From Plutella xylostella (Eukaryota > Arthropoda > Insecta > Lepidoptera > Plutellidae): 64,000 nt of DNA. Under the pieces are notes generated by a model. That model was not told the DNA's origin. It was given only the letters and a program-made list of their open reading frames with translations, and searched no databases. The position numbers and the translations under genes are program-made. This document shows positions 1-12,333 of this stretch, piece by piece. The stretch is from contig NC_063992.1 of assembly GCF_932276165.1 (NCBI RefSeq), positions 6,706,001 to 6,770,000 on the forward strand, given 5' to 3'. Every line of letters starts with the position of its first letter. Position 1 is the first letter of the stretch.

Positions 1-894
1 GGCGTGAGACAGGGAGATGTTATTTCTCCGAAACTGTTCACCTGTGCACTGGAAGATGTTTTTAAGCTTGTAGAGTGGAAAAGACTGGGCATTAACGTCA
101 ATGGCGAATATATCTCTCATCTACGATTTGCTGATGACATAGTTATTATGGCGGAAACGCTGGAGGAGTTGGGCGAAATGCTCACAGACCTCAATGATGC
201 CTCTAAACAAGTTGGGCTGAAAATGAACATGGACAAGACAAAGGTCATGTCGAACGAACATGTTTCATCATCGCCCGTAACTGTAGGAGGTGTCACCATC
301 GAAGTTGTTGATCAGTATCCCTACCTAGGACAAGTGATCCGATTAGGTAAATCCAACTTCGATAAAGAGGTAGCTCGTAGAATCCAACTCGGATGGGCAG
401 CGTTCGGGAAATTACGACACATCTTCACTGAAAACATACCTCAGTGTCTGAAAACAAAAGTTTTCAATCAGTGCGTGTTGCCAGTGATGACTTACGGAGC
501 CGAGACGTGGTGCTTCACCAAAGGGCTTATCCACAAGCTCAGAGTTGCTCAGCGTGCTATGGAAAGGGCTATGTTAGGCGTGTCCCTGCGAGATAGGATT
601 CGTAATGAAGAAATCCGCAGGAGAACTAAAGTTACCGACATAGCCAAAAGGATTAGCACGCTGAAATGGCAATGGGCTGGCCACGTAGCCCGCAGAGCCG
701 ACGACCGCTGGAGTAGAAAGGTTCTGGAGTGGAGACCCCGTGTCGGCAAACGGCGTGTCGGTCGCCCCCCAACCCGTTGGTCTGATGATCTGCGGAAGGT
801 AGCGGGAAGCCGCTGGATGCAGATGGCGGGTGACCGTTTGGGGTGGCGATCGTTAGGAGAGGCCTATGTCCAACAGTGGACTACGGAAGGCTGA
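1..894 (+). mobile_element. RTE-type non-LTR retrotransposon, 3' part of reverse transcriptase ORF
   Basis: The frame is open from base 1 to a TGA at 892-894 (297 codons) with no internal stop, so the element is cut by the window edge. The protein begins just before the RT palm motif RQGDVISPKLF and carries the catalytic F-A-D-D-I-V box near residue 43. A thumb region and the arginine/tryptophan-rich C-terminus (RRVGRPPTRW) follow, as is typical of RTE-clade LINEs in Lepidoptera. The ORF runs directly into a (GA)n tract at about 891-910; very short 3' UTRs ending in microsatellite are usual for RTE elements. The intact frame suggests a fairly recent insertion. The endonuclease half lies outside the window. 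Confidence 0.92.
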
Positions 895-910
895 GAGAGA
901 GAGAGAGAGA
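891..910. repeat. (GA)n microsatellite tail of the RTE element
   Basis: About ten GA units directly after the RT stop codon; probably the 3' terminus of the LINE. Confidence 0.8.
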
Positions 911-1550
911 GCACGAAAATCGTCAGTATGGTATTCTTTGTTAAAGACAAGCAAGTAGGTAAGTATTTAAAATACTGTGATTTGTGTATATATAGGTATG
1001 TTTTATGTTGAAAGAATCGTGTTTCTTTTGTTACTCGCATAAAACAATAATTTAACGTGATGCTGTTTTGTAGATAATATATATTATGTTTATATAGGTA
1101 ATGTTAAAAGTAGTTAATAGTATAGGCTGGTAGCGGTTATTATTCTTTCGCACATTATGACAGTAGGTTATGAGTGCAATATAACGAAGAAATTGTTGAG
1201 CCATTTGTTGAGGTATTTTTAATATTTCAATGTAGACAAATACAAACAATACAAATAGGTACAGTATAAAGACATGATAAGGGCACAGCCCAGCTGATGT
1301 AGGTAGGTAGGCATGACAATTGACATAGGTGCTAATGTTTTATTAGTGAAGTAAGTATTGTGTAAATAAATAATGTTATAGTAGGTACTTATAGTTTTTA
1401 ATGTGTAGTGTTTTATCAGAAAGATTAAATGATTAGGTATGATTACAAAAATATGTTGAGAGCGAGGAGGTTGTATAATATGCAGGGTACATTTAACAGT
1501 TAGCGATAATAAGTGGTAGGTATTACAATTATAATATAATATTATAATAT
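911..1550. other. AT-rich non-coding stretch
   Basis: No convincing exon. It lies 3' of the ORF1-like frame at 1551-2540 on the minus strand and may be its 3' UTR or flanking DNA. No endonuclease or RT frame is visible where an ORF2 would be expected. Confidence 0.5.
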
Positions 1551-2540
1551 CTAGCATTGAAGTTTCTTGAGGTCTTCTTCCGTCATGATATGTATAGGGG
1601 GAGACTTGTCGTTTTTTCGCATAAGTATGCGGCAGTTTCTTACCCATACATACTGGACTAAGTTTTTTGCGGCAAAATCTTTGCATGTTTTCAACAGGGT
1701 TTTATTGAACGGTGTCAGGTGCTCGTTTATGTATAGCGGTTTCTGATCCCCTGGGACCTGAATGTCGGTAGTTGTGATACCACGCTTCTTTTTTATGCCT
1801 GCTAGGATGTTGTCCTTTTGAATGCGGTTACGCAACTTGGCAACAACAGCGCGCGGCCGGCCCGCTACGGCGCGCTGTGGCTGCACGCGGTTCACGTGAT
1901 CGATGTCGGCTGCAGTTAATGTAACATCTGAGTACTTTGCCACATTAATCAGAATTTGGAGCAGATTTTCAGATCTAGATTCGGGAAGACCGGTTATTTC
2001 TAGGTTGCACAACCTGTCCCTCTGATTATTCTTTTCAAGTTCCAGATGCATTGTTTTTAGCTCCATCTCCAGCTTAGCCACATCTTGCTGCAGGGGTTCT
2101 CCACGTTTCATTCGAGTCTCAACTAAATCTACCCGCTCCTGTATTTTATCGACGCGTTCGGAGGTAAACTCCAGCGAGTGTTGCATATCGGTTAAAACCG
2201 TGTTAGTTTCGCGGTGTACCGTTTCCATTGCTGCTATCAATGGAAACGGTATGGCATTTTCAGTACGTAGGATGTTAAGTTCTGTTTTAATATCGGAAGT
2301 GGTACTAGATAGGTTTCTAAGCTCGACTTGTATGACATCTGTTATACTTTTATTCATTATATCCATTTTATCCATCAGACATTTTAATGTACTTGCCATT
2401 TCTGAATCCGCTTCTGGCTGCTTCCGCTTCCTTGTTTTTATGGCTTTACCGTCCTCCGGTAGTTGCGATATATCCGGGTATGAAGAGGATCTGGAGGATT
2501 CAGCTGTTTTTGGTGACCGAAGCATCGTTGGATAGCGCAC
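1551..2540 (-). CDS. ORF1p-like retroelement protein (coiled coil plus RRM-like and C-terminal domain)
   Basis: A single uninterrupted 329-residue frame. Residues 1-50 are basic and low-complexity (TRKRKQPE). Residues 50-165 are heptad-like and probably a coiled coil. From about residue 170, RDRLCNLEITGLPE opens an RRM-like fold resembling LINE ORF1 proteins. A basic region (RPRAVVAKLRNR) and a C-terminal segment with YINEHLTPFNKTLL follow. This architecture is common in Lepidoptera as retroelement ORF1; the C-terminal segment also resembles the domain database family named after the baculovirus FP protein. I see no upstream zinc finger and no ORF2 downstream, so it is either a truncated element or a captured single-exon gene. 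Met15 (MLRSPKTAESS) is an alternative start. Confidence 0.7.
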   Translation of the reverse strand: MRYPTMLRSPKTAESSRSSSYPDISQLPEDGKAIKTRKRKQPEADSEMASTLKCLMDKMDIMNKSITDVIQVELRNLSSTTSDIKTELNILRTENAIPFPLIAAMETVHRETNTVLTDMQHSLEFTSERVDKIQERVDLVETRMKRGEPLQQDVAKLEMELKTMHLELEKNNQRDRLCNLEITGLPESRSENLLQILINVAKYSDVTLTAADIDHVNRVQPQRAVAGRPRAVVAKLRNRIQKDNILAGIKKKRGITTTDIQVPGDQKPLYINEHLTPFNKTLLKTCKDFAAKNLVQYVWVRNCRILMRKNDKSPPIHIMTEEDLKKLQC

Positions 2541-4292
2541 AGAGTTTCTTACCGCTCGTTGAATAGTTGACGATTATTGCGTGGTACAGGAAACAGGCCC
2601 GCGATATCGGCGACAGAGCTGCAAGGTATCTCCGACTCTTTCACACGCGATCGGGAGTGTGACGAAAAGATGTATGTCACTTGCGATGGATGCCAAATGA
2701 TTATAGATTTAAAGTCAGCGAGTAAATGAATATTTTAGCTTGCTTAAGTTTTAATTTTAATGAGATTTATGGAAATTACGAGATACACGTCCGAACACAG
2801 TGGAACGCACGCGCGAGAGGAGATTCTATATATATACAAACTAAAATCGGATACCTTTTTTGAAGTCATCATTAAAAACGAAGCTGCTAAATGATTTCCC
2901 AAATAGAATGTACATAATTGCCAGGTCATTTATGCTAGAAGGAAATTGAAGCCATACTTGCTGATTTTATGGACTAATCGTGCCATTTTAGAGTCGCTTC
3001 TATTAGAGATGGAAATTGTTAGCTACAAAAGCTGTAAGATTAGCATAAGCAAATGCCATTTTGTCATCGATTCTTTTCTCGTTACGACCAATCGAATACC
3101 GTATAAAGTCTTAACTTTATGAGCTTCCTGATCTATGTATGAATCCTTTTATTTAAACTCAAACAAATTGTGTTTTGTGTTCGTACACGTAATCGTATCC
3201 GTCTTTGTTAATACTAACATGCGTGGTTAACGAATATAATTTTAGGGCTGGACTTTCCGTTTGCCGTGGATCTTGCCGTGATTCTTATGTTATTATAAAC
3301 AGGGCTTATTATAGTGTAGCCATGAGGACTGGTTAAATTGAATGAATAGTGAAGAACGTTGCAAAACATAACGCACAATGGTTGGTGGGGTGGCGGCGCG
3401 TGCGCAGCCGAGCGCGGCATAATTTTACGCTACTGCACCCGACGACATTTTTGTACCTACCTATGTATTTCGACCTACTGGGGTTTGCTAAGCTAATGTT
3501 GGTTTAGCTATATTTATAATTCCAATCCAGAAAACAATCATTATCGTCGGCACAGAGACGTGCATGAGGGAAGTCTTCACACAGACAAAATTTAATACTC
3601 AAACCGTACCCATCCACCTCCACGTCTACATAATTATACATATTAATTATATCGACTCAATAAACATTTAAGTTGCATAAAACTTCTTTAGAAAAAGGCA
3701 ACAAAAAACGATGATTATGCTACGATAGTTACGGAAGTGCAGAATCTTAAGCTCTTCTAGATATAGAGTTGTCATTAAGTAATTTAATCGTTCCGTCTAA
3801 TAAATCCGGTATTATCTCCATCGTTTCTTCATTCTGCATTCAGCCTTCACACCTACAATCCACCGAATCCTATTGCACAACCATGACTAATAACTCTAAT
3901 GGGCAATTACTTAGTACGTAAATGTAATTTTAAAGCCATAATTATCTATGAATTACGTTCACATTTATCACAATAATATATTGAATAGGGATATGTGCAA
4001 ATCCTTCTGTACTTATTTAGACATAACCAATATAACTGAAGTCAGCCAGTAGTCTGAGGTTAAGCGAGCGTCGCTTCGCCTTAAACAGTTTTCCCGTGGG
4101 AAATTCGGGACAAGAAGTTGTGTTCATGTTATTCTATGAGCAATATTACTATATTTTCAACTTAATCAGACTGTCGCTAATTCGACTGCCCAATTCTATC
4201 ACCATGACAACAAACCCTAGTCCAGGTCTGCCAACAAGCTTTATTACCCTACACTCCATGATATTAAAGTGCATTTGTCTGTTTATTTCCAG
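2541..4292. other. Non-coding stretch upstream of the first recognised exon of the coiled-coil gene
   Basis: Mostly AT-rich. A short GC-rich patch at about 3385-3420 could be part of a promoter or untranslated exon, but no start codon with an in-phase donor can be shown. The 5' exons of the downstream gene are here or left of the window. Confidence 0.4.
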
Positions 4293-7200
4293 ACGGGCGG
4301 TGCGGACAGCGCGAGCGGCGGCTCCGGCGGGTCTGGCATGGAGTGCATGCAGCTGCGCTCGCCGCCGGGACCCTTCCACTACCTCATCTCGGAGCAGGCT
4401 AAGTCGCTCGTCGCGCTACAGGTCAGTCCTATTTATTAATTTTATAATGGAAAAAGTTTCATCACGCTATGAGGAAGGGTAATAGTGTTATGTAGGTATA
4501 TCCTTATTGTGGGATCCCTAAGCAATGGCAGGTATGGAGGTATGGTGACGGTTTAAATTTGATGAACCTCACAAAATAAATAAATGAAGTATAAACGCAG
4601 CACCTTCAATCTTAAAACCAAATTTTGTAGGGCATTCATATATTATGGGCTATTTAATTTAGTAGCTATAAATCAGGCAACACTAAATTTAATGTTGAAT
4701 TATTTATCGGTAGCGAAGTAGTTCTCTCTTGAAAGTTAGATTACACGGAATGGATACGGACATGTAATAAATTAGAACGAAAGCTGACCCTTCCATCAAT
4801 CATATACAGATAAAGTTGTTCTAAATAGTAACGGATGCAAAAGTTAAGTAGGCAATATAATCGTACTCACTTACTGATTGATACGGTCGTACAAATGTTA
4901 TTAATCTGCTAATTAATAAACGTAACGCGTAATAAAATAGCCAGTCACTAATTGAGAGTGCTTGAATCTCTAAATTATAACAAAGATATCTGCCATTATA
5001 TTTTAATGCACCGATTAGATGTAATAGGTCACGACCTTCTGCTTCCATAGATAATATTTCACAGATCAAAGATAAGTAGCTATTAAGAAATACAAGTAGG
5101 AATGACTGCCGGAGATCTGGCGCAGTTACGTGATTTATCAAAATGATAAGGAGAATTTGCTGAGATGATACCACTTCGCTGACTGCCGTGATAACCATCT
5201 GGTTATACCTGTAAATGTTACTCTGATATTTAAACCCCGTTGAAAACTACTAGTAGTTATATAATGAAAGAAGGTTTATCTTTGATTTTGCAAGATTTTA
5301 TACGTGAAATGACTTGCAATTGCACATAAAATTAGATGACCGCTTGTGAACGCCCGCAATCAAGGATTAAACATTAGATTCAAAGATTGCTAAGATAAAT
5401 GAGCCGGAGTAAGTTGTTACAGAAAATCCATTTTGATAATCGTTTTTCATTTAATTTAATGGCGATAATGGGTGGAAGGCGTTCGGACTTTGCAATCCAA
5501 CTTTATGAAATCGCGATGCCGATGTCTAACATTTAATATAAGTACATTTACTTTGAATGCGTTATCACCAGCATATCTCGGCTGGTTAACATTTAACATT
5601 CCTAGCACCGGATCAGCCGGTGTAACACACGTTAACCTGCATGCTTTGATGTTACGCGAAATGTCCAATTAAAATGTTGCCAACCTTATAATGCACGTTT
5701 GACGGTACGTCGCTAGTTACCAAATAAATGGAAGCAATTTCAAGTAATCTCTACGAACGCCTTGCCTCATAACTACATTTAATAATTTCACTAATAAAAA
5801 AGGGAACGGTCAGGTGGTAATGTTTTGCATCCGCACACACCTACATAGTCTAATGCATATAGTAAAACTGAACAGTTTTATCACTATGATAAGTAGCAGG
5901 CATTCGTCTACGGCTACCCACAAGCCTCTTTCAATCCTTCCTACCTCTTACCTGCACTCTGTTCTTGGATTTTCATCCAGCCCCAGCCTACATATTGAGT
6001 GGCGTGACCAGCAACGTCTGCCCAAATATTGTCACTAGAGACCTGGCCATAAAACTCACCTACTTTACCGTCAGGAACTTCAGAATGAGGTCGGGGCTCT
6101 GCTCGAGTTCCGAGACCTCGTCATCGAGACGTTCCCGAACCTGCGGTCCAAGATGGCGCCGTCGATGCCGGCGGTGGCGCGGCGCGACTGGGAGCCGGGC
6201 GTGCGCGTGCGCCGCAAGCTCGCCGGCGCCTCCGACACCACAAGGACCAAGCCGCAGCCCTCTGTGCAGGTATAAAACCTATGTTTTTTGGGGATGACCC
6301 TGAATTGAGAGTTATCACAACGCGTATTCGCTTGCGTATGTTATTAATAGTCATTAATCTCCGACCATTCATGGACCTGCAGTGATCACCTACCACTTTA
6401 GCATGTGCTTGATATGTATTCTGTAATATCTATTCTCCTGTTTAAATTTGGTTAGATCTCGAAACTGCATACTTATCACGTCAACCTTCCAATTCCAGGA
6501 TTCTGGCTTCAGCACGGAAACATCGTGCGGGAAGGACGCGCACTCGTCGGCGTCCGCCTCGCGCTCGCGGCCGGCCGAGGACGAGCTGTGGGCGCTGCTC
6601 GACGTCATCCAGCGCAAGGGGCTGCGGCTGCGGGACGAGGCGGAGCTGCTGCGGGGGGAGCTCGACGCCGACACCGCCGAGGAGTCCTTCGCACGAGTGT
6701 TGTCAGCCAGCGAATGCGCCTGCAGCGAGGCGCGCAGACTACGCAGCGAGCGCGACGAGCTGCTCCAGCGAGCCGCGGAGCTCGAAGCCTCGGCCCTATT
6801 GGTCCGCGCGGCACCGCCCTCCCCGCGCACCCCGCTGGGCCGCCTGGACCGCGTGCTGGCCACGCCCGCGCGCCCCCCGCGAGTGCCCACGCCAGACCCG
6901 AACAAGTTCGCGGCGATTCTCCAAGAGAGCAATCCCGTCGAGCTGCAGCGGCAACTGCTCACCTCCACGGTCAAGGCTCAAGTGAGTGTCCTAGTGTTAA
7001 TGTTGTACCTATTAGGTGTTCGTGTAAAAAGTAATAGGTACAGATCAACAAATTCAGGTTACTTTTATATATATTCAATTATTCATTCATATGGAATCGA
7101 AAATGGTTATAGCCTTAACGAACAACGAATCCACAAATTCGTATTCTATTTTCCCGTGGCTAATATGAGTATTAGATGCACCGGATACGCTATAATGGTA

Positions 7201-10200
7201 TCTAAACATTTTGAAATTGAAGCTTTCAAACCAATTGCTATGCCAAGCGAAGTTCCCATTATAATTGCATTTGAACGATACCATGCTGTGACAAATGATA
7301 CTTTGTAATTAATAGCTGCACCTATAAAAGGCCCTGTTAACCTATTCAGTTTGCGGAAAGCCGTAAAAGAGAAAACTGATTCTAAGTAAGTTTTATGTTT
7401 ACGGAATCGCAGTCTTCGATTCGCAGAAGTTTTGAAGATTGACATGTTTACGTGACCATAAATTATAATGATTTATGTTGGATGCTATTTTAGGTAGGTT
7501 GCCCATAATTTTCTTATTGAGAACAAATCTGACCGACTGATGCTGATGGTGACATCCGTTTTATTCTCTTTTGCCAAACATTACTGTTGGTTCACTTTAC
7601 CTACTTTTGTGGACAGGTGACAAAATTCACCGATTTATGTAATTTCGCCCAATTGCACATTTAAACTTTTTGTCGCTAACGCCATGTGGTTTATCTGTAA
7701 AGTGGGTCGAACTCGTTAATTGCAGAAGTGAGGTAACTGCCGCCTGTCGCGCGGCTAACGAGCCACGACCGACACTTTTCTTTCTTCTATGATGTAACGC
7801 AAAAAATATGTCAAAAACACGCGAAAAAAGCTAATGGGCTGTGTCCAACTTCATTAGACCCAAACGAAGGTTGCCGCTGTGCACTTATTCAGCGTTTGGT
7901 AACCGTTTTCAACACCTCTCGGCCCGACACCTTCGAACAAACAATACGTCGTCGTTATGTATTGCAATAACGTATTTTTTTCCTCAAATTCATTGGGATC
8001 GTTATTGTCAATTTCTTGTGTCGTTAACTTTTATTACGTAGTCGGTCACCAATCGAAGAAATACGTTTTAATGCGTCATCAACCTTGGCATATGCGTACC
8101 TACTACGTACCTACTGTTTGATCGACTGCAATTGAGCTGTAAACATTTCCTCTTGATAAATAGTTGTAGCTCAGATATAATATTATCTTCGCCAACCTTG
8201 GAATGTCAGCGCGATTATCACGATTAACTCGGGTGTTACTATTTGCAACCTATAATTTTGTTGTGAAATAAAATATAATTTTGCCCTGTACATTTGAACA
8301 AATAATGGTCTACCTATTTATAATTTCAATTCGTTATGGTTTTCAGGTGATGTTAGAGCAATTAAAAAAGGCTGCCACTCAACATTCCTTGCTGAAAGAG
8401 CAACTGGCGAGATCGCGGGATGACAACGACGACCTCAGGTTTCAGGTACTAAACTTTATACCTATTTTATATGGAACGTAACTCCAGGCTAGTCTAGATC
8501 TTGCATATGCCTGAAATAAGGCAATAGGCCCACCACCGGCGGCAACGAACACTGTACTCGGTGGCAAACGAAATTTAATTTCTGTACTCAGTGATTTTTA
8601 TATTGACAACTAACCACGACACTATAAAATTCCAGTTGGAGGAGAAGACGATAGAGCTGGAGGGCGCGCGAGCCAAAGTCCGTCAACTAGAGAGCCGACA
8701 GCGGACGCCCACCAGCGACGCCGAGTGCCCCTCCCGCCAGCGCGAGCGAGACAGCATGCACTCGCGCAGCCAGCGCGACAGAGACAGCATGCGAGACTCT
8801 CGCAGCCAACGCGAGCGGGACAGCATGCGCGACCTGGAGCCCGTCACCATCCCGGATGAAGAAGCCCGGATCTCGGAGACGCCGCGGCGCCGGCCGTCGC
8901 GCATCCCGCTGCACACGGCGGCGGCGGCGGCGCGGGCACGGAGGGACAGTGCGTCCTCGCCGCCGCCGCGGCCGCCCTCCGCCCACTCCGCGCGCTCCGC
9001 CGCCTCTGCGCGCTCGCGCAAGAAGACCTCGGCCGTGCCCGTGCGCTGCCCGCCCAACACTGACAAGGTGCGGTCCCGCTCCTTCTGGAATGCATGGTTC
9101 ACGTTCAAAGACGACAAGACAGCGTCATAGTGATGTCTCAGTGCTAGCTCCAACTAACATACCCCCTCGTCGCTAAAACCTCCTTTAAACCCCACCGTGT
9201 GATACTGTGCACCCCTCAGTGATTAATATTAACGATGCCGTGATGTACTCTCTCTCATGTGTCGGTTTTGGTTGTGAAGCGCGCCGCCGCCGCCGCTGCC
9301 GCCGCCTCGTCTAGATCATGCCATTATGTCGATTGTAAGTTTTTGTTTCATGTTTATTTTCTGTTTGCTTTGGTTTTGTTTTTTTTTAAGTTTTTAACTT
9401 TTCAGTTGTGTTTCTTGTAGTTTTATTCAGACTAACACGTAGTTTCCTTTGTTCAGTGCTAGTCTGCAAGCATGTGCGTGACTAAAGGTTCTGGATCATG
9501 TGATTAACCCAATTTAATATAACAGTGTGATGTGACTAATGTTACGTTTAAGGAATTGTGGAAATTGAATACTAATTTAATATGAAACTTTTAAAACGTT
9601 AATAACTGCATGGTAAATGCCCGGTTATTGTATGTTTGTGATCTGTAAACGATTCTTGTATCAAAAGTGTTTAATTATAATCCAAAAATAGAATTAGCGA
9701 TAACTTTTGATTGCCCTTTAGATTGAAAATAGTGTGACTTTTTAAAGTTTACCATAAGAAAAGATTGTTACTAAACTGTGTGAAATTGTTTAAATTAGAA
9801 TGGTAAGTGTAATCCAGAACATGCTGCAATATTACTCCATGCCACGTAAACATAGCAGAAACACCAGCAATTATAATGACTTGTAACACTTTTATCAATT
9901 TACTTTTGAGTTATTGTGTTTTTGAGTTGTTTTATGTTCATTTATGTTTGTGACATAGTGGCATAAAATGATAACACCGAGCTACTTTAACTTTCAATAT
10001 ACTTACTTTAAAATTTCACGACTTCCGCACAACCACGTAACGATCGACCTAACTATGCAAGGCGACTAAAAATGCACGGCTGCAATCGTAGTTAGTTTAC
10101 ATCAAGGCTCTGTAAAAAGTAACTAATAAACGTCCCATAACGTCCACAGAGACATCGGCCTGCGGCTGCGGACACTCAACAGAACGGCGGCGGCGCCTCC

Positions 10201-10644
10201 TACCACGACTCGCTCAACTTCGTGACCACGCGGCGCGAGTCCGAGACCGAGCTGATTTCTGAGTACCTGGCGCGGACGGACCGCCTGCTGGACCACCGGC
10301 TGCTGGGCCCGCGCCTGCTGGACCACCGCCTCACGGACCACCCGCTACCACCCCCGCGCGCGCGCCCGCTGCCCGCCGACCTCGCTTTCCAACAATACGA
10401 CAGCCCCCAGAACCTCGCCCTCGAACTGTCCAAGTCCATCCTCTACGAAGACGCCAACTCTATAGACGTCAAGACACTCAAATCGCTCAACTCACACGGC
10501 GACAGCAAGCAGTATAGTGAAGACTCGCTGTGGAACGGAAGGCCTCAGAAGTATTTCGAAAGCATGAAGTATGGGGAGCATTTAGACGCCGACGACTGTG
10601 CGAAGCCCGCTCAATTGTATGACCACGATTCCCTGGCTATTTAA
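4293..10644 (+). CDS. Unrecognised coiled-coil protein, last six exons (partial at 5' end)
   Basis: Exons, all phase 0 with GT/AG borders: 4293-4421, 6075-6269, 6499-6981, 8347-8445, 8636-9067, 10150-10644 (stop 10642-10644); about 610 residues are visible. The first exon continues from an unseen upstream exon. Conserved-looking segments: FHYLISEQAKSLVALQ running into ELQNEVGALLEFRDLVIE across the first junction; DSGFSTE at the start of exon 3; a leucine/acidic coiled coil (ELWALLDVIQRKGLRL) in exon 3; VMLEQLKKAATQH in exon 4 and LEEKTIELEGARAKVRQLE in exon 5. An Arg/Ser/Asp-rich repeat (QRERDSM) and poly-Ala follow. These suggest a cytoskeletal or scaffold coiled-coil protein; I do not recognise the orthologue. 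Exons are GC-rich, introns AT-rich. An AATAAA at 10910-10915 probably ends the long transcript. Confidence 0.8.
4422..6074. other. Intron of the coiled-coil gene
   Basis: 1.65 kb, AT-rich, no recognised element. Short overlapping frames on both strands at 5456-5672 look fortuitous. Confidence 0.6.
6982..8346. other. Intron of the coiled-coil gene
   Basis: 1.37 kb, AT-rich. Short frames at 7087-7445 lack homology signal. No mobile element with clear ends seen. Confidence 0.6.
8636..9130 (+). CDS. Alternative terminal exon of the coiled-coil gene (read-through form)
   Basis: The exon starting at 8636 can splice at AAG|GTGCGG (last base 9067) or continue to a stop at 9128-9130. Read-through adds VRSRSFWNAWFTFKDDKTAS, with aromatic and basic residues that look like real coding sequence rather than intron. 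The spliced form joins in phase 0 to 10150. The long form would total about 610 visible residues and the short form 466. Whether both are made needs transcripts. Confidence 0.5.
   Translation: MEEKTIELEGARAKVRQLESRQRTPTSDAECPSRQRERDSMHSRSQRDRDSMRDSRSQRERDSMRDLEPVTIPDEEARISETPRRRPSRIPLHTAAAAARARRDSASSPPPRPPSAHSARSAASARSRKKTSAVPVRCPPNTDKVRSRSFWNAWFTFKDDKTAS
9281..9309. repeat. (CCG)n-type trinucleotide tract
   Basis: GC-rich triplet run in the intron or short-form 3' UTR of the coiled-coil gene. Confidence 0.6.
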
Positions 10645-11971
10645 ATTCGCATGTTGTGGCTCTGTTTAGTGACAAAACATGAAATGTTTCGGTCAAAAGG
10701 GTGGTGCTGTTAGTGTTTGGGAAAATGTGTGATAAGAGTTTTATGTCGTGTGGTTCTCAACTTTACGTCTTATGTAACTTGGAGTTTATGTGAGGCTAAA
10801 TTAGAAAATTGCTTACTCAAATGTGTAAGTGATCGTCTAGTAGTGAATCACACTTTACTTGTATTTATTTTACTTATCATTGATTTTGCCAATGTTTAAT
10901 AATGTATTAAATAAAATTTACCTACTTGTCTAATGGAATTAAGCTATTCAGAATAATGAGTTATTCCGTTAATTTTCCTTGTTTTTTATGTATTCGAAGA
11001 TTCGGTATGTGTGAATAAGCTATTGTTTTTTTAGTATTTAATTAACATAACTTAATTATAACAGAAAACAATTGATCATTCCTTTCCGCATAAAAGCTAT
11101 ATTATTTGACTAAAGAGAAAGAAAGCTGAGAACGACTGTAGTAAGGCTGTGAAACATTATGTGCTTGAAGTCGATATGATTGAAGGGATGCGTCTACGAT
11201 AGCTAGAAATTATATAAATGGTTCACACGGTAGTTCATAAATGTTTACGTCACTGGTCTTGTGGAACTGTCCCTGATCGTCCAACGGCAATAACTCGTCC
11301 TAAAGTGACTCCATTACTGCCTATTTCGTTTAGAAAATAACTTTATATTTGGCGGAGCTTGATAACAAATAGTAGGAGACTGATTTTTATTATAAATAGT
11401 AATACACTATACCAATATTAGGGAAAACCTTTTAGGCAATGAATTATTATTTCTCCCTAGTACATGTATGAATGAATGTCACCATTATACTTAATTTATA
11501 AGTCATTATGTTGTGAATACATATTTGCCTTTCAATTGTAAGTTTAACTATTAGTATATGATAATATTCCAATTCTGTAATTTTATGACTGTATTTTATT
11601 GTAAATTAGGTTCCATTAAATATATTTAAACTAAGAATTGTATAATTAGAATTTTGATCCTCTGTACAGACTTCATTCACTTTTAATAATGTAAATTATT
11701 AAGCCACTACCTATCTAAATTTAAGATACTCATACAATAATCTAGTTGACTTGAATCTAGTTGATGATTTTGTGTAAAGTTGTACAGAAATCATATCATT
11801 ATATACAAACTATTCAAATAAATTGTTCATATCAATATAAAATTGTTATTTAATTTATTACCGAAACACAGATATAATACCGAAATATCATATTAGTTAA
11901 GTAAGCTAAACCACCTTAGATATTTCACCGATATCAGCAGTGCGATCATATTCAATAGGATGCGTTTTATT
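10645..11971. other. 3' UTR and convergent intergenic region
   Basis: After the stop at 10644 the sequence is AT-rich. AATAAA at 10910-10915 is the likely poly(A) signal. No further exon is seen before the inverted-repeat element at 11972. Confidence 0.6.
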
Positions 11972-12284
11972 CAATGACAAAGGAATAAAGAGAGGACCTG
12001 GCTTAAAAATCGGTACTTAAAAATATATCGTCGTCTCTTTTTAACTTATTGGTGTTATCCTAAGTAAAAAAGGACAACAGTAGTTTTGTCTTAGCCTAAA
12101 ATTACAACATTGCGACCGGTCGCCATGTTGATTGACATCCAAACACAAGGTACTTCAGCTGTCAAACAATTTGTTTGTTTACATTTTTCAAGAAAAAAGC
12201 CGCCATTTTAATTGAAACCAAAGTTTAGGTAGGCGCATTTTTTTCGTGGATATGCCATGTCCTCTCTTTATTCCTTTGTCAATG
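11972..12284. mobile_element. 313-bp MITE with 8-bp TSD (hAT-like)
   Basis: Terminal inverted repeats of about 28 bp: CAATGACAAAGGAATAAAG at the left, and its complement with one early mismatch at the right. Both ends are flanked by GTTTTATT (11964-11971 and 12285-12292), an 8-bp target-site duplication. No coding capacity. 8-bp TSDs and CA termini fit the hAT superfamily; P-type elements are the alternative. Confidence 0.85.
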
Positions 12285-12333
12285 GTTTTATTAGATTCTT
12301 ACGTTATTACCAAACATAAGGCAAAAGAACACA

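Noticed and set aside
2640..2715. Plus-strand CDEKMYVTCDGCQM resembling a zinc finger
   Set aside because: Very short frame, no further metal ligands, no splice support; likely chance or an eroded element.
5456..5672. Overlapping ORFs on both strands in a coiled-coil gene intron
   Set aside because: Mirror-image open frames with no recognisable domain and no splice-site support.
6390..7034. Alternative-frame ORFs around the third coiled-coil exon
   Set aside because: Only the frame with phase-0 splice sites at 6499 and 6981 gives a sensible helix; the others are compositional.
8683..9153. Long antisense ORFs over the GC-rich coiled-coil exon
   Set aside because: Low-complexity Arg/Ala/Pro shadows created by GC-rich codons.
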